64,000 nt of DNA from Altererythrobacter sp. Root672 (GCF_001427865.1 NZ_LMHH01000001.1:1426001-1490000), one strand, 5' to 3'. Shown: positions 49,788-63,591, counted from the first letter of the stretch. Program-made: numbers and translations. Notes: generated by a model not told the origin, from the sequence alone.

Positions 49788-51605
49788 TCACTCGACCTCG
49801 AACAAATCCGCGAGCTGCTCGATGATCGTTCCGCCGAGCTGTTCGACGTCCATGATCGTCACGGCACGCTTGTAGTAGCGGGTCACGTCATGCCCGATGC
49901 CGACGGCCACCAGTTGAACGGGCGACTGCTTCTCGATCCAGTCGATGACCTTGCGCAGGTGCGTTTCGAGATACCCCGCCGAGTTCACGCTCAGCGTTGA
50001 ATCGTCCACCGGTGCGCCGTCGGAGATGACCATCAGGATGCGGCGGTCCTCGGTCCGGGCGAGCAAGCGGTTGTGCGCCCAGATCAGCGCTTCGCCGTCG
50101 ATGTTCTCCTTGAGCAGCCCTTCGCGCATCATCAGGCCGAGGCTCTTGCGCGCGCGGCGCATGGGCTCGTCGGCCTTCTTGTAGATGATGTGGCGCAAGT
50201 CGTTGAGGCGGCCGGGCGTGGCGGGCTTGCCGGAGTTGAGCCACTTCTCGCGGCACTGCCCACCCTTCCACGCGCGAGTGGTGAAGCCGAGGATCTCTAC
50301 CTTCACCCCGCAGCGTTCGAGCGTGCGGGCCATGATGTCGGCGCTGATTGCGGCGATCGAGATCGGCCGCCCGCGCATCGAGCCCGAGTTGTCGATCAGC
50401 AGCGTTACGACGGTGTCCTTGAACTCCTGCTCTCGCTCGATCTTGTAGCTCAGCGAATGGCCGGGGCTGACGACCACGCGGGCGAGCCGGGCGGCGTCGA
50501 GCAGACCTTCCTCCTGGTCGAAGTCCCAGCTGCGGTTCTGCTGCGCCATGAGGCGCCGCTGGAGCCGGTTGGCTAGTCGAGTGACCACGCCTTGAAGCCC
50601 GGTCAGCTGGCTGTCGAGGTAGGCGCGCAGACGGTCGAGCTCTTCGAAGTCGCACAGCTCAGTCGCTTCGACGACCTCGTCGAACTCTTCGGTGAATACC
50701 TTGTAATCGAAAGTCTCGGGCAGGTCGGTCCACGGGCGGTTGGGGCGGACGGGCATCATGCCCTCCTCGCCCTCTTCGCCGGGCTCCCCTTCCCTCATTT
50801 CCTGCTCGGTCTCGACCTCCTGCTCGGCGTCCTCGTCGCCTTCACCCTCGCTGCTCTCGCCGGCGACCTGCTCCTGGCGCATCTCGGTGCCGCCGTCGTC
50901 GTTGTCGTCCTCGCCGTCTTCGTCTTCGGAGCCCTGGTCCTCACCCGATTCATCCTCGCCGGAATCATCGAGCGGTTCGGCTTCGACCAGTTGCAAGTGA
51001 CGGAGCATGTCGAGCGAGAGTGACTGGAAAGCCTGCTGGTCGTCGATCGACAGGGCCAGGCGCTCGAAATCGTCGCCCGTGCGGCTCTCGACATATTCGC
51101 GCACCATCTCGACCCCAGCCTGTGCGGCTTGCGGGATCGGCTGGCCAGTCAGCTGTTCGCGCAGCATCAGCGCAAGCGCGGTCTGCAGCGGAACTTCGTC
51201 GGCCTTGGTCGCACGGGTGATCGGATCGGTCCGCACGCGCAGCTCGTTCGCGGCGGCGAGGTTCTCGCGCATGCCGGCGTAGTTGTTCTCGCCGAGCGCC
51301 TCGTAGCGGACACGCTCAATCGCATCGTAGCAGGCGCGCGCTGCGGGCTCGGCCGGCATCGAGCGGCGATGGACCGCCTCGTTATGGAAACGCAGCTTGA
51401 GCGCGAAGCTGTCGGTCACACCGCGCGCTTCCTGCGCCTGATCGCGCGGCAAGGTGCGACCCGGCATCGGTACTCGCAGCGACTTGCCCTGGATGCCCGG
51501 GGTGTCGGCCGTCCAGCTGACTTCGGCCTCCGCATCGTGCCCGATGGCGCGGGCCGCGCCGGTCAGCGCCTGCTTAAAGCGATCGAGAGGAGATTCTTCG
51601 GCCAT
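49788..51605 (-). CDS. cobT: Cobaltochelatase subunit CobT
   Basis: A 605-residue protein. An N-terminal helical domain (~1-230) and a very acidic Asp/Glu linker (~230-320) are followed by a C-terminal von Willebrand A domain with the MIDAS motif DNSGSMRG and [12 protein letters not shown]. CobT works with the AAA+ partner CobS and with CobN to insert cobalt into the corrin ring in aerobic cobalamin synthesis. No cobS or cobN is adjacent. The frame is open to 51770, but the ATG at 51605 gives the family start [14 protein letters not shown]. It is divergent from a DUF2490 gene across 63 bp. Confidence 0.93.
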   Translation of the reverse strand: MAEESPLDRFKQALTGAARAIGHDAEAEVSWTADTPGIQGKSLRVPMPGRTLPRDQAQEARGVTDSFALKLRFHNEAVHRRSMPAEPAARACYDAIERVRYEALGENNYAGMRENLAAANELRVRTDPITRATKADEVPLQTALALMLREQLTGQPIPQAAQAGVEMVREYVESRTGDDFERLALSIDDQQAFQSLSLDMLRHLQLVEAEPLDDSGEDESGEDQGSEDEDGEDDNDDGGTEMRQEQVAGESSEGEGDEDAEQEVETEQEMREGEPGEEGEEGMMPVRPNRPWTDLPETFDYKVFTEEFDEVVEATELCDFEELDRLRAYLDSQLTGLQGVVTRLANRLQRRLMAQQNRSWDFDQEEGLLDAARLARVVVSPGHSLSYKIEREQEFKDTVVTLLIDNSGSMRGRPISIAAISADIMARTLERCGVKVEILGFTTRAWKGGQCREKWLNSGKPATPGRLNDLRHIIYKKADEPMRRARKSLGLMMREGLLKENIDGEALIWAHNRLLARTEDRRILMVISDGAPVDDSTLSVNSAGYLETHLRKVIDWIEKQSPVQLVAVGIGHDVTRYYKRAVTIMDVEQLGGTIIEQLADLFEVE

Positions 51606-51668
51606 CGGAATGCGATCGATCAGTAAAAATGTGTCTCTGCTAGCGAGTTGGGCGGTATAGGCGCCACC

Positions 51669-52313
51669 ATGCTGCGCACAACCGCCTTTTCGGTTTTGAC
51701 CCTCACCACCGCTGGAATCGCAACGAGCGCCCAGGCGGCTGACGAGGACACGCAGCTTTGGCTGTCGCAATCATTCCAGGTTCCGCTGGTCGAACACCAA
51801 GTCACCGGCACGCTCGACCTCTCGCAACGCGTCCGCGAAAGCGGCAACCAGCTGCTAACGCGGGGCATGGCGGAATTGAGGTTGTCTGAGGACGCCGTCG
51901 TCGGAGGGGGCGCGGCTTATGTCGAAACCTTCGACAGCCCGGACGAATTCCGACCGCATCAGCAACTCACGCTCACCTCTGGGATGTGGTCCTTCAGGAC
52001 GCGCGTAGAGGAACGGTTTTTCGAAGGCGCGGACCGGATGGAGCTGCGCTTGCGGCAGAAGATCACGGCGACCTGGCCCCTGGCGAAGGAGCTCAAGGGC
52101 TCGCTCGCCGGCGAACTGCTCTACACCGCCCGAGCGCAGACCGTCGGCGACGATCCTCACATAGACCAGTGGCGCGCCACGGGGGCGCTGACCTACAAGC
52201 TCTCGCCGAAGGTCGAAGGAACCGTGGGCTATCTCATGATCCTGTCTCCGCGCGATGGGGCAGAGGACAAGCTCAGCCACGTCGCGCAGGTCTCGCTGAC
52301 CTACAAGGGTTAG
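51669..52313 (+). CDS. DUF2490 exported protein
   Basis: A 214-residue protein with a signal peptide ending near TSAQA. The mature part is beta-rich with alternating hydrophobic strands ([49 protein letters not shown]). This is the usual layout of DUF2490, predicted to be an outer-membrane beta-barrel of unknown role. The ATG at 51669 is preferred to an upstream start at 51648 because it begins the signal peptide. Its stop overlaps the convergent DUF4197 gene by 3-4 nt. Confidence 0.82.
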   Translation: MLRTTAFSVLTLTTAGIATSAQAADEDTQLWLSQSFQVPLVEHQVTGTLDLSQRVRESGNQLLTRGMAELRLSEDAVVGGGAAYVETFDSPDEFRPHQQLTLTSGMWSFRTRVEERFFEGADRMELRLRQKITATWPLAKELKGSLAGELLYTARAQTVGDDPHIDQWRATGALTYKLSPKVEGTVGYLMILSPRDGAEDKLSHVAQVSLTYKG

Positions 52314-53011
52314 GGCAGAGCGCCACCGCCGAACGCCTCCATCAGCACCCGGTCGCGCGTGGCGGCAGGGTCGGCGCGGATAGCCGCTTCCTCGCGGCCG
52401 ATCTCGGTCCAGATCACTTCCTCCACGGCACCGGCAAAGCCGCGCGCCACGCCACCCAAGTCGACGCCGGTAAGGCCGACCAGGAGTTCGCGAACGAGCG
52501 GGTCCTCGGCAACTTGCAGCGCCTGACCCACCTCGGGCACCAGCGCATTGAGCAACTGAGTGCCCATCTCCTGCCGCAGGAACGTCGTCGCCGCAGTCGG
52601 TCCACCTCTGATCAGCGCTACTGCGTTGGCGTATCCCACCGTCCGCACGGCATCGGCCACGACTGGGGCAACGCGATAGGAGGCGTCGATCGCGATATCG
52701 GCCGCCACTTGCTCCAACCGGCTCTTGAACAAGGTCGAGGTGAGGATGTTTGTGAGCACCGAGCCACGGTTGCCGAAATACCCGTCGAGCCCGACCTGCG
52801 TGACCTGCCTGTCCCAATAACCGCCTGGTTCGGTCAGCCGCACAAACGCCCGTTCGCTTGCCTGCACGAGCAAGCGCCGGATGGCCTCTTCGTAGCTGAA
52901 GGCCGGGTAAGTGGCGCAGCCCGGCAGCGCCAGGACAGCAACAGCGGCGAGCGAGCCGCCAATAAGCGCTCGACGGCGCACGGAAATCTCTTCGGGGATC
53001 ATTTCGGGCAT
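52310..53011 (-). CDS. DUF4197 lipoprotein
   Basis: A 233-residue protein. The N-terminus combines a twin-arginine-like VRRRALIGG with a hydrophobic core and a lipobox ALPGC (Cys32), so it is probably a lipoprotein, perhaps Tat-exported. The mature part contains conserved DUF4197 features: AIRRLLVQASERAFVRL at the start and the tail [11 protein letters not shown]. Function of this family is unknown. GAGAGG lies about 8 nt before the ATG at 53011. It is divergent from priA and convergent with DUF2490. Confidence 0.78.
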   Translation of the reverse strand: MPEMIPEEISVRRRALIGGSLAAVAVLALPGCATYPAFSYEEAIRRLLVQASERAFVRLTEPGGYWDRQVTQVGLDGYFGNRGSVLTNILTSTLFKSRLEQVAADIAIDASYRVAPVVADAVRTVGYANAVALIRGGPTAATTFLRQEMGTQLLNALVPEVGQALQVAEDPLVRELLVGLTGVDLGGVARGFAGAVEEVIWTEIGREEAAIRADPAATRDRVLMEAFGGGALP

Positions 53012-53069
53012 TTTTGCGACCTCTCTTCTTGCCGCCCCCTGCGTGCGACGCCCATATGCCGCCGTGAAC

Positions 53070-55235
53070 ATGAACCGCGCTCGACTGCTCATCTTCAACG
53101 CTGCGCTAGGCCCGCTCGACTACCGTGTCCCCGATGGGATGGAGGTGGCGCCGGGCTCGGTTGTCGTCGCCCCGCTCGGGCCGCGGCAGATCGTGGGCAT
53201 CGTGTGGGAGGAAGATCGCCTACCGACGCAGTCGGTTCCCGATTCAAAGCTGCGTCCCCTGCTGGCCGTTCTGCCGGTGCCGCCATTGAAGGCGGAGCTT
53301 CGCCGGCTGCTTGAATGGACTGCCGATTACTACTGCGCCTCGCTGGCGTCGGTGGCGAGGATGGTGCTTTCGAGCGGGGGCGCCCTGCGTGGCCCCTCGA
53401 CGACGATTGAGTATCGGCTGAGCGGCGGGATGCCCGAGCGGCTGACCCCGCAACGCCTGGCCGCGATCGAGGCGCTGGAAGGCGAGCAGGCGACGATCCG
53501 CGAACTCTCGGGCATCGCGGGTGTCAGCGACGGTGTGTTGCGCGGCCTCGTCAACCAGGGCGTGCTCGAACCCATCGAGGTCGATTGCGATCGACCTTAT
53601 CCGCCGGTCGATCCCAGCTTTGCCGAGCCCGAGTTATCGCCGGACCAGCAGGAAGTCGCCGACCGTTTCGTGGCTTCGGTGGAGGAGCGCAAGTTCGCTC
53701 CCTTCCTGCTCGACGGGGTGACGGGATCGGGCAAGACCGAAACCTACTTCGAAGCCATCGCGCAAAGTCTCAGGGATGGGCAGCAAACGCTTGTCCTGCT
53801 TCCCGAAATTGCCCTGACCGAAGCGTTCCTGCGTCGCTTCGAAGACCGCTTCGGCGCGCCGCCTGTCGTATGGCATTCCTCGCTCAAATCGACCGAACGG
53901 CGGCGGGCCTGGCGCGCCATTTCAGCGGGGACCGCGCAAGTCGTGGTAGGTGCTCGGTCGGCGCTGTTTCTGCCTTATGCCAAGCTCGGCCTCGTCGTGG
54001 TCGACGAAGCGCATGAGGTCAGCTTCAAGCAAGACGACGGCGTACGCTACAATGCCCGTGACGTGGCTGTCATGCGCGCCCGGTTCGAGGGTATTCCGGT
54101 AATCCTCGCCAGTGCCACACCAGCGCTCGAGAGCCTGCAGATGGCCCAGAGCGGGATCTACGAAAAGCTGGTCCTCCCTGCCCGCTTTGGTGGCGCCGAA
54201 CTCCCTTCGATCGACACGATCAACCTGACCGAAGAGAAGCCCGAGCGCGGGCGCTGGCTCTCGCCCCGATTGGTCGCAGCGCTCAAGGATCGGCTCGCGA
54301 AGGGCGAACAGTCGCTGCTGTTCCTCAACCGCCGCGGCTACGCGCCGCTGACGCTGTGCCGCCATTGCGGCTTCCGCTTCCAATGCCCCAACTGTAGCGC
54401 CTGGTTGGTCGAGCACCGCCTCAGCCGCCGCCTCGCCTGCCACCATTGCGGGCATGAGACGGTTCCGCCCGAAAACTGCCCCGAATGCGGCGAGCCCGAT
54501 TGCTTGGTCGCCTGCGGCCCCGGCGTCGAGCGCATCGCGCATGAGGTCGAGGAGATCCTGCCTGAGGCGCGACTGGCGATCGTCACATCCGACACGCTGA
54601 ACTCGCCAGAGAAAGCCGCGCAGTTCATCGCTCAGGCAGAGGCGGGAGAGATCGACGTGATCGTCGGCACCCAGCTCGTAACCAAGGGCTTCCACTTCCC
54701 CGAGCTAACCTTGGTCGGCGTGGTCGATGCCGACCTGGGCCTCGAAGGCGGAGACTTGCGCGCGGCCGAGCGGACCTATCAGCAAGTCGCGCAAGTCGCG
54801 GGCCGTGCCGGACGCGGCGCGAAGGCGGGCGAGGTCTTCATCCAGACCCGACATCCCGAGGCCACAGTCATCGCTGCTCTGGCTGCAGGCGACCGCGACG
54901 CCTTCTACGAAGCCGAGACCGAAGCTCGACGCCACGCTGGTGCCCCACCGTTCGGCCGCTGGGCGGCGATCATTGTGTCGTCGGAAGATGAAGCCGAAGC
55001 GCGCGAGGCGGCGAACCGCATCGGGGCGACCCGTCCGAACCTCGAAGACGTGATGATCCTCGGCCCGGCACCGGCCCCGCTTTCGATGCTGCGCGGACGC
55101 TACCGCTATCGCCTGCTGCTCAACGCCCGTCGCAGCGCCGAAGTGCAGCAAGTCATCCGCGATTGGCTTGGCGCCCTGTCGTTTCCGCAAGGTGTCCGCG
55201 TCGCGGTCGACATCGACCCCTACAGTTTCGTGTAG
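53070..55235 (+). CDS. priA: Primosomal protein N' (replication restart helicase PriA)
   Basis: A 721-residue SF2 helicase. An N-terminal 3'-DNA-binding domain is followed by Walker A GVTGSGKT (216-223) and Walker B DEAH (312-315). Then comes the PriA-specific zinc module with paired cysteines (CRHCGFRFQCPNC and CHHCGHETVPPENCPEC). The C-terminus is VRVAVDIDPYSFV. PriA recognises stalled forks and reloads DnaB. The frame is open from 52911, but the ATG at 53070 gives the family start. The stop overlaps the convergent PEP-mutase-family gene by 16 bp. Confidence 0.97.
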   Translation: MNRARLLIFNAALGPLDYRVPDGMEVAPGSVVVAPLGPRQIVGIVWEEDRLPTQSVPDSKLRPLLAVLPVPPLKAELRRLLEWTADYYCASLASVARMVLSSGGALRGPSTTIEYRLSGGMPERLTPQRLAAIEALEGEQATIRELSGIAGVSDGVLRGLVNQGVLEPIEVDCDRPYPPVDPSFAEPELSPDQQEVADRFVASVEERKFAPFLLDGVTGSGKTETYFEAIAQSLRDGQQTLVLLPEIALTEAFLRRFEDRFGAPPVVWHSSLKSTERRRAWRAISAGTAQVVVGARSALFLPYAKLGLVVVDEAHEVSFKQDDGVRYNARDVAVMRARFEGIPVILASATPALESLQMAQSGIYEKLVLPARFGGAELPSIDTINLTEEKPERGRWLSPRLVAALKDRLAKGEQSLLFLNRRGYAPLTLCRHCGFRFQCPNCSAWLVEHRLSRRLACHHCGHETVPPENCPECGEPDCLVACGPGVERIAHEVEEILPEARLAIVTSDTLNSPEKAAQFIAQAEAGEIDVIVGTQLVTKGFHFPELTLVGVVDADLGLEGGDLRAAERTYQQVAQVAGRAGRGAKAGEVFIQTRHPEATVIAALAAGDRDAFYEAETEARRHAGAPPFGRWAAIIVSSEDEAEAREAANRIGATRPNLEDVMILGPAPAPLSMLRGRYRYRLLLNARRSAEVQQVIRDWLGALSFPQGVRVAVDIDPYSFV

Positions 55236-55972
55236 AGCCCCCTTGCTTCCTCGGTCACGCGCGCCATCGCCCAGTACCAGGGAAACGGGCCCCAACTGAT
55301 ACGGGCCACGCCAGCCGCGGCAGTGGCGGCGATGTCTGTCATGTCCCGCTTGATCACATTCACCGGCAGCGGCGAGGCCGCGCAGATCTCTGCAATAAGG
55401 TCGAGGTCGCTCACGCCCGGCACGAAGAAGCTGTGCGCCCCTGCTCCGGCGAAAGCATGGGCTCGCTCGAGTGCTTCGCCCAGCAGCGAGCGATCGTTCG
55501 CGTTTTCGCCGGCGATCAGCTTCTTGAGGAACAAGTCGGTGCGCGCGTTGACCCAAAGCCCGCTTTCAACGATCGCGGAGACACGGCGAGCCTGCTCCTC
55601 AATCGGATGGAGCCCCTCACCGCCAATAACCTGATCTTCGAAGTTGCAGCCGACCGCGCCAGCCTCGACCAGGAGGCGTGCGTGTTCGGCCAGATGCGCC
55701 GGATCGGCCGCAAAGCCGCCCTCGAAGTCGACAGAGACCGGAACCTCGACCGCCGAGGTGATCCGGCGAACACTATCGAGCAGCAGGTTGAGCGGAATAC
55801 CCTCCCCGTCGGGAAAGCCCTGGGCCTCTGCCAACGAATGGCTGCCCGTAGCGAGCGCCGGTGCACCGGCGGCCACCACCGCCTTCGCGCTGCCGACGTC
55901 CCAGATGTTATAGAGCAGGACCGGATCACCGGGCCGGTGCAGGGCCGCAAAAGCTTCGCGCAGTGCATTCAT
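55220..55972 (-). CDS. Isocitrate lyase/PEP mutase family protein
   Basis: A 250-residue enzyme of the PEP mutase/isocitrate lyase superfamily. It shows a Mg-site-like VSVDFEGGFA, then GCNFEDQV, and a WVNARTDLFL strand. The lid Cys-containing motif of true isocitrate lyases is absent, so it is more like carboxyvinyl-carboxyphosphonate phosphorylmutase or oxaloacetate decarboxylase relatives; the reaction is not assigned. The frame is open to 56200, but the ATG at 55972 overlaps the ada stop in ATGA. Its end overlaps priA antiparallel. Confidence 0.85.
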   Translation of the reverse strand: MNALREAFAALHRPGDPVLLYNIWDVGSAKAVVAAGAPALATGSHSLAEAQGFPDGEGIPLNLLLDSVRRITSAVEVPVSVDFEGGFAADPAHLAEHARLLVEAGAVGCNFEDQVIGGEGLHPIEEQARRVSAIVESGLWVNARTDLFLKKLIAGENANDRSLLGEALERAHAFAGAGAHSFFVPGVSDLDLIAEICAASPLPVNVIKRDMTDIAATAAAGVARISWGPFPWYWAMARVTEEARGLYTKL

Positions 55973-57006
55973 GCCTGTTTCTCCCGCTCCAGCAGAGCCC
56001 GCTTGATGTCGAGCCCATAAGCGTAACCGCCCAATGACCCGTCCGAGCGGACCACGCAATGGCACGGAATGAGAACTGCCACGTGGTTTGCACCGTTGGC
56101 CGAACCGGCGGCCCGCACGGCCTTGGGATTGCCCGCAGCTGCGGCGATCTCGGTATAGGAGCGAGTCTCGCCTGGCGGGATCTTGCGCAGTTCTTGCCAC
56201 ACCCGTTGCTGGAACGCGGTTCCCGATACATCAACCGGGATGTCACGCCCGGAGGCCGGATCATCGACCGCCGCGACCACTCGGCCGACCAGCGCGGCGA
56301 AATCCGCTCCGCCCTCTGCCAGCTCGGCGTTCGGAAACAGTTGCTCCAGCTCCTCGCGCCCTCGTCCGAAGGACAGCCGGCACACGCCCTTGTCGGTCGC
56401 GGCCACCAGCATCGGCCCGAGGCTGGTCTCAACCACCGTCCAATTGATCGTCATTCCCGCACCACCGCGGGCCCACGCTGAAGGCTTCATGCCCAACTTT
56501 CCTTCCATCGAATCGTAGAACCGGCTCGGGCTCTCGAACCCGGCCTCGTAGATCGCCTCGGTCACAGAGCCCGAAGCGCTCAGCGCCTCGCGCGCCCGCT
56601 CTTCGCGCAAGGCGCGCCCATAAGAGGCAGGCGACAGGCCGGTGTCCCGAGTGAAGATGCGCTGTAGATGGCTCGGCGAGTAACCGACCGCGTCCGCCAG
56701 ATCGCTCAACGACAGCGATTCTTCTGCCGATCGCAGCAGAGCAATGGCTCGCTCGATCGCCGCCCGGTCGCGCGCTACTGCATCCGGCTCGCACCGCTTG
56801 CAGGCGCGAAAACCGGCAGACTCGGCCATGGCGTTGCTGTCGTAGAACTTGGTGTTCTCTGGCCGTGGGCGCCGGGCCGGGCAGCTTGGGCGGCAGTAGA
56901 TGCCGGTGCTGGTCACGGCGACCACGAAGCGGCCATCCCAGCCCCGGTCGCGCGCCGCGAAGGCCGCTTTCATCCGCTCTAGCGTCACAGGATCCTCAAT
57001 CATCAT
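55969..57006 (-). CDS. ada: Bifunctional transcriptional regulator/DNA methyltransferase Ada
   Basis: A 345-residue protein. The zinc-methyltransferase domain has Cys38, Cys42, Cys69 and Cys72, at exactly the E. coli positions when the ATG at 57006 is used, which supports that start over a TTG at 57015. An AraC-type domain follows (~85-180), then the O6-methylguanine transferase domain with the acceptor Cys315 in PCHCVV. The usual fourth residue is Arg (PCHRV). Methylation of Cys38 by methylphosphotriesters normally turns Ada into an activator. It overlaps the PEP-mutase-family gene (ATGA), so both may be induced by alkylation. Confidence 0.94.
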   Translation of the reverse strand: MMIEDPVTLERMKAAFAARDRGWDGRFVVAVTSTGIYCRPSCPARRPRPENTKFYDSNAMAESAGFRACKRCEPDAVARDRAAIERAIALLRSAEESLSLSDLADAVGYSPSHLQRIFTRDTGLSPASYGRALREERAREALSASGSVTEAIYEAGFESPSRFYDSMEGKLGMKPSAWARGGAGMTINWTVVETSLGPMLVAATDKGVCRLSFGRGREELEQLFPNAELAEGGADFAALVGRVVAAVDDPASGRDIPVDVSGTAFQQRVWQELRKIPPGETRSYTEIAAAAGNPKAVRAAGSANGANHVAVLIPCHCVVRSDGSLGGYAYGLDIKRALLEREKQA

Positions 57007-57099
57007 GCCCTGCAAAATAGGCGATCAGACGTCGATTGCTTCCCGAATCTTGCGCTCAAAGCAGATGACGGCAAGAAGGCGCGCATGGCGGAGGGTAAA

Positions 57100-58662
57100 G
57101 TGCGACTTCACGGCATGATGAAATGGCTCGCGCGGCTGCTGCCGGTGCTGGGCCTGATCCTGCTCGTTCCCTCGGCGGCGCAGGCCGACCCGGAAGACAT
57201 CAGCGCCGCGGCGCGCGGCGTAGTGCGAATCGTCATCGTCGAACAGGACGGGGACCAGATCGTCCCGGTCTCCCACGGCACTGGTTTTGCGGTCGGCCCC
57301 GAGATGATCGTGACCAACGCCCACGTCGTTGCCGAAGCCCGTTCCGACGACAACCTTTCGATCGGCATCGTCCCGTCCGACGGCACGACCGCGGTCTATG
57401 CCCGGATCGTAGCGGTGAGCCCGCGCAACGACCTCGCCCTGCTCGCCACGACCCAACCGATGCGGCTGCCCCCGCTGACGATCTCCGGCAATCCGTCGAC
57501 CGAGAGCGGCAACGTCACCGCTGTCGGCTACCCAATGAACGTCGACCGCGCGCAGGGCCTGTCCTCGCAAGATATCTTCCGCGCCCAGCCTCCGGTGAAG
57601 AGTACTGGCAACCTGGCAGGACGGCGGCCGACGCGCGAATTCGATTCGCTGCTCCACACCGCCCCTATCGCCCGCGGATCCAGTGGCGGGCCCCTCCTCG
57701 ACGATTGCGGCCGTGTCATCGGCGTGAACAGCTTCGGAGCCGAAAGCGGCGGCGCGGACGCGGAGTTCTTCTTCGCCGTCTCGACGCGCGAGCTGCTGCC
57801 CTTCCTGCGTGCCAACAACGTGACGCCACAGGTCAACGGCATGCCCTGCCGCTCAATCGCCGACTTCGAGGATGCCGAGCGCCAGCGCGCTGAGCAGCAG
57901 CGCCAGGCAGCCCAGGCAGAGGCCGCCACCAAGGAGCAAGCGCTCGCCCGCCGTCAGGCCGAATTGCGCCGCGAGATCGAGTTCAACCTGTTCGACGAGC
58001 GCGACAACGGCCTTGCGCTCTCGATGACCATGCTCATTTGCGCTCTGGGTGCCGCGGGTCTCGCGATTCACGCCCACCATGTCGGGCTCAAGCACAATGC
58101 CGAGATCGGGTTCGGCCTCGCCGCCGTAGCCGTGGTCGGCGCGGCTATCGCATGGATCGGAAGACCGGGCTTCGATGAGATCAAGGGCCGGCTCGAAGAG
58201 CGGCTGCGAACCGAGATGGAGGCAGAGGAGAAGCGTGGTCCGATGGTCGCCCCCACCGCCGGTAACATGATTTGTGCGCTCGTCCCTGAGCGGAGCCGCA
58301 TAACCGGAGCCGCCGAGCCGAACGTCCCGTTCAATTGGTCGCCCGACGGCTGCGTGAACGGCCGCACGCAATATGGGTTCTCCAGCGGAACTTGGTCGCG
58401 CGTTCTCGTCCCGCAGGACGAAGAATCGGTTTCGGTAAACACCTTTGACCCCGCTTCGAAGGAATACCGGATGGAGCGGTACTTGCTCGACCGTGAGACG
58501 ATGGAACGCATCCGCACAGCGCGGGCCGAGTTCCAGGCGCCCGCTTGCGGTGCCGGCCAGGAAGCCGCGGGCGAATATGGTGCGATGCAGTCCGGGATTC
58601 TCGCGCTGCTGCCCGAACGGCCGAATGAACGGCTGGTCTACACCTGCGCAAAGGCAAGCTAG
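57100..58662 (+). CDS. Membrane-associated trypsin-like serine protease
   Basis: A 520-residue protein with a signal peptide ending near PSAAQAD. The trypsin-like domain has an intact triad: His75 (VTNAHVVAE), Asp111 (RNDLALL) and Ser195 (RGSSGGPL). A Gln/Ala-rich coiled coil (~245-290) follows, then two membrane helices around 305-360 and a Cys-containing C-terminal domain. It is a DegP-like protease without a PDZ domain. GGAGGG at 57090-57095 lies 4 nt before GTG 57100, which I prefer; ATGs at 57085 and 57115 are alternatives. It is divergent from ada. Confidence 0.85.
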   Translation: MRLHGMMKWLARLLPVLGLILLVPSAAQADPEDISAAARGVVRIVIVEQDGDQIVPVSHGTGFAVGPEMIVTNAHVVAEARSDDNLSIGIVPSDGTTAVYARIVAVSPRNDLALLATTQPMRLPPLTISGNPSTESGNVTAVGYPMNVDRAQGLSSQDIFRAQPPVKSTGNLAGRRPTREFDSLLHTAPIARGSSGGPLLDDCGRVIGVNSFGAESGGADAEFFFAVSTRELLPFLRANNVTPQVNGMPCRSIADFEDAERQRAEQQRQAAQAEAATKEQALARRQAELRREIEFNLFDERDNGLALSMTMLICALGAAGLAIHAHHVGLKHNAEIGFGLAAVAVVGAAIAWIGRPGFDEIKGRLEERLRTEMEAEEKRGPMVAPTAGNMICALVPERSRITGAAEPNVPFNWSPDGCVNGRTQYGFSSGTWSRVLVPQDEESVSVNTFDPASKEYRMERYLLDRETMERIRTARAEFQAPACGAGQEAAGEYGAMQSGILALLPERPNERLVYTCAKAS

Positions 58663-58730
58663 CGACACTCGAAAACGGGCTAAGTGTGCCACGCTCGACG
58701 GATGCTGAGCACAGACCCGCGCTCACCGAG

Positions 58731-58758
58731 TTGCATCCCTGCCCCCCCTTTGCTACGG
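58731..58758 (+). promoter_or_regulatory. Candidate promoter of the atp operon
   Basis: TTGCAT (58731-58736) and CTACGG (58753-58758) are spaced by 16 bp, about 90 bp before atpH. The pattern resembles the other TTGC...GCTA sites in the window. Visual match only. Confidence 0.3.
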
Positions 58759-58849
58759 GCGCGCCAGCTTTGCCGGGGTGCCTCGTTCGCGCCCGCATTC
58801 GGTAAACTGACATTTTCCGTTTCACCGGACCTAAGAGGACCTTTCGCGC

Positions 58850-60936
<2,087 letters not shown>

Positions 60937-60946
60937 GGAACGCTAA

Positions 60947-63305
<2,359 letters not shown>

Positions 63306-63307
63306 TC

Positions 63308-63565
63308 ATGGCTTTGCACTTCGAACTCGTCACGCCGGAACGTCTGGTCCGCTCCGAGGAAGTCCACATGGTGGTCGTCCCCGGTACCGAGGGCGAGTTC
63401 GGCGTGCTCGAGGGCCATGCTCCGGTCATGTCCACGATCCGCGATGGCGCGGTGAAGGTCTATCGTACCTCCGGCTCCGATTTCGAGAGCATCGAGGTTC
63501 GCGGCGGCTTCGCTGAAGTCGGCGAGAACGGCCTGACCATCCTCGCGGAGCATGTGGAGAGCTAA
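63308..63565 (+). CDS. atpC: F0F1 ATP synthase subunit epsilon
   Basis: An 85-residue protein consisting of the N-terminal beta-sandwich ([36 protein letters not shown]). The C-terminal helical hairpin is missing: the usual length is about 130 residues, while short epsilons are known in several alphaproteobacteria. That hairpin is the part that inhibits ATP hydrolysis in E. coli, so this subunit cannot inhibit in that way. It starts 2 bp after the atpD stop and ends the operon. Confidence 0.95.
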   Translation: MALHFELVTPERLVRSEEVHMVVVPGTEGEFGVLEGHAPVMSTIRDGAVKVYRTSGSDFESIEVRGGFAEVGENGLTILAEHVES

Positions 63566-63591
63566 GGCTCCTCCCTCGCTAACGACAAAGG

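Noticed and set aside
50592-51023. A hydrophobic Leu/Val-rich plus-strand frame that looks like membrane helices.
   Set aside because: It is the antisense reading of the acidic GAG/GAC-rich linker of cobT, which always gives Leu/Val codons.
51606-51668. A cobalamin riboswitch upstream of cobT.
   Set aside because: The 63-bp divergent gap is too short and lacks the B12-box motif.
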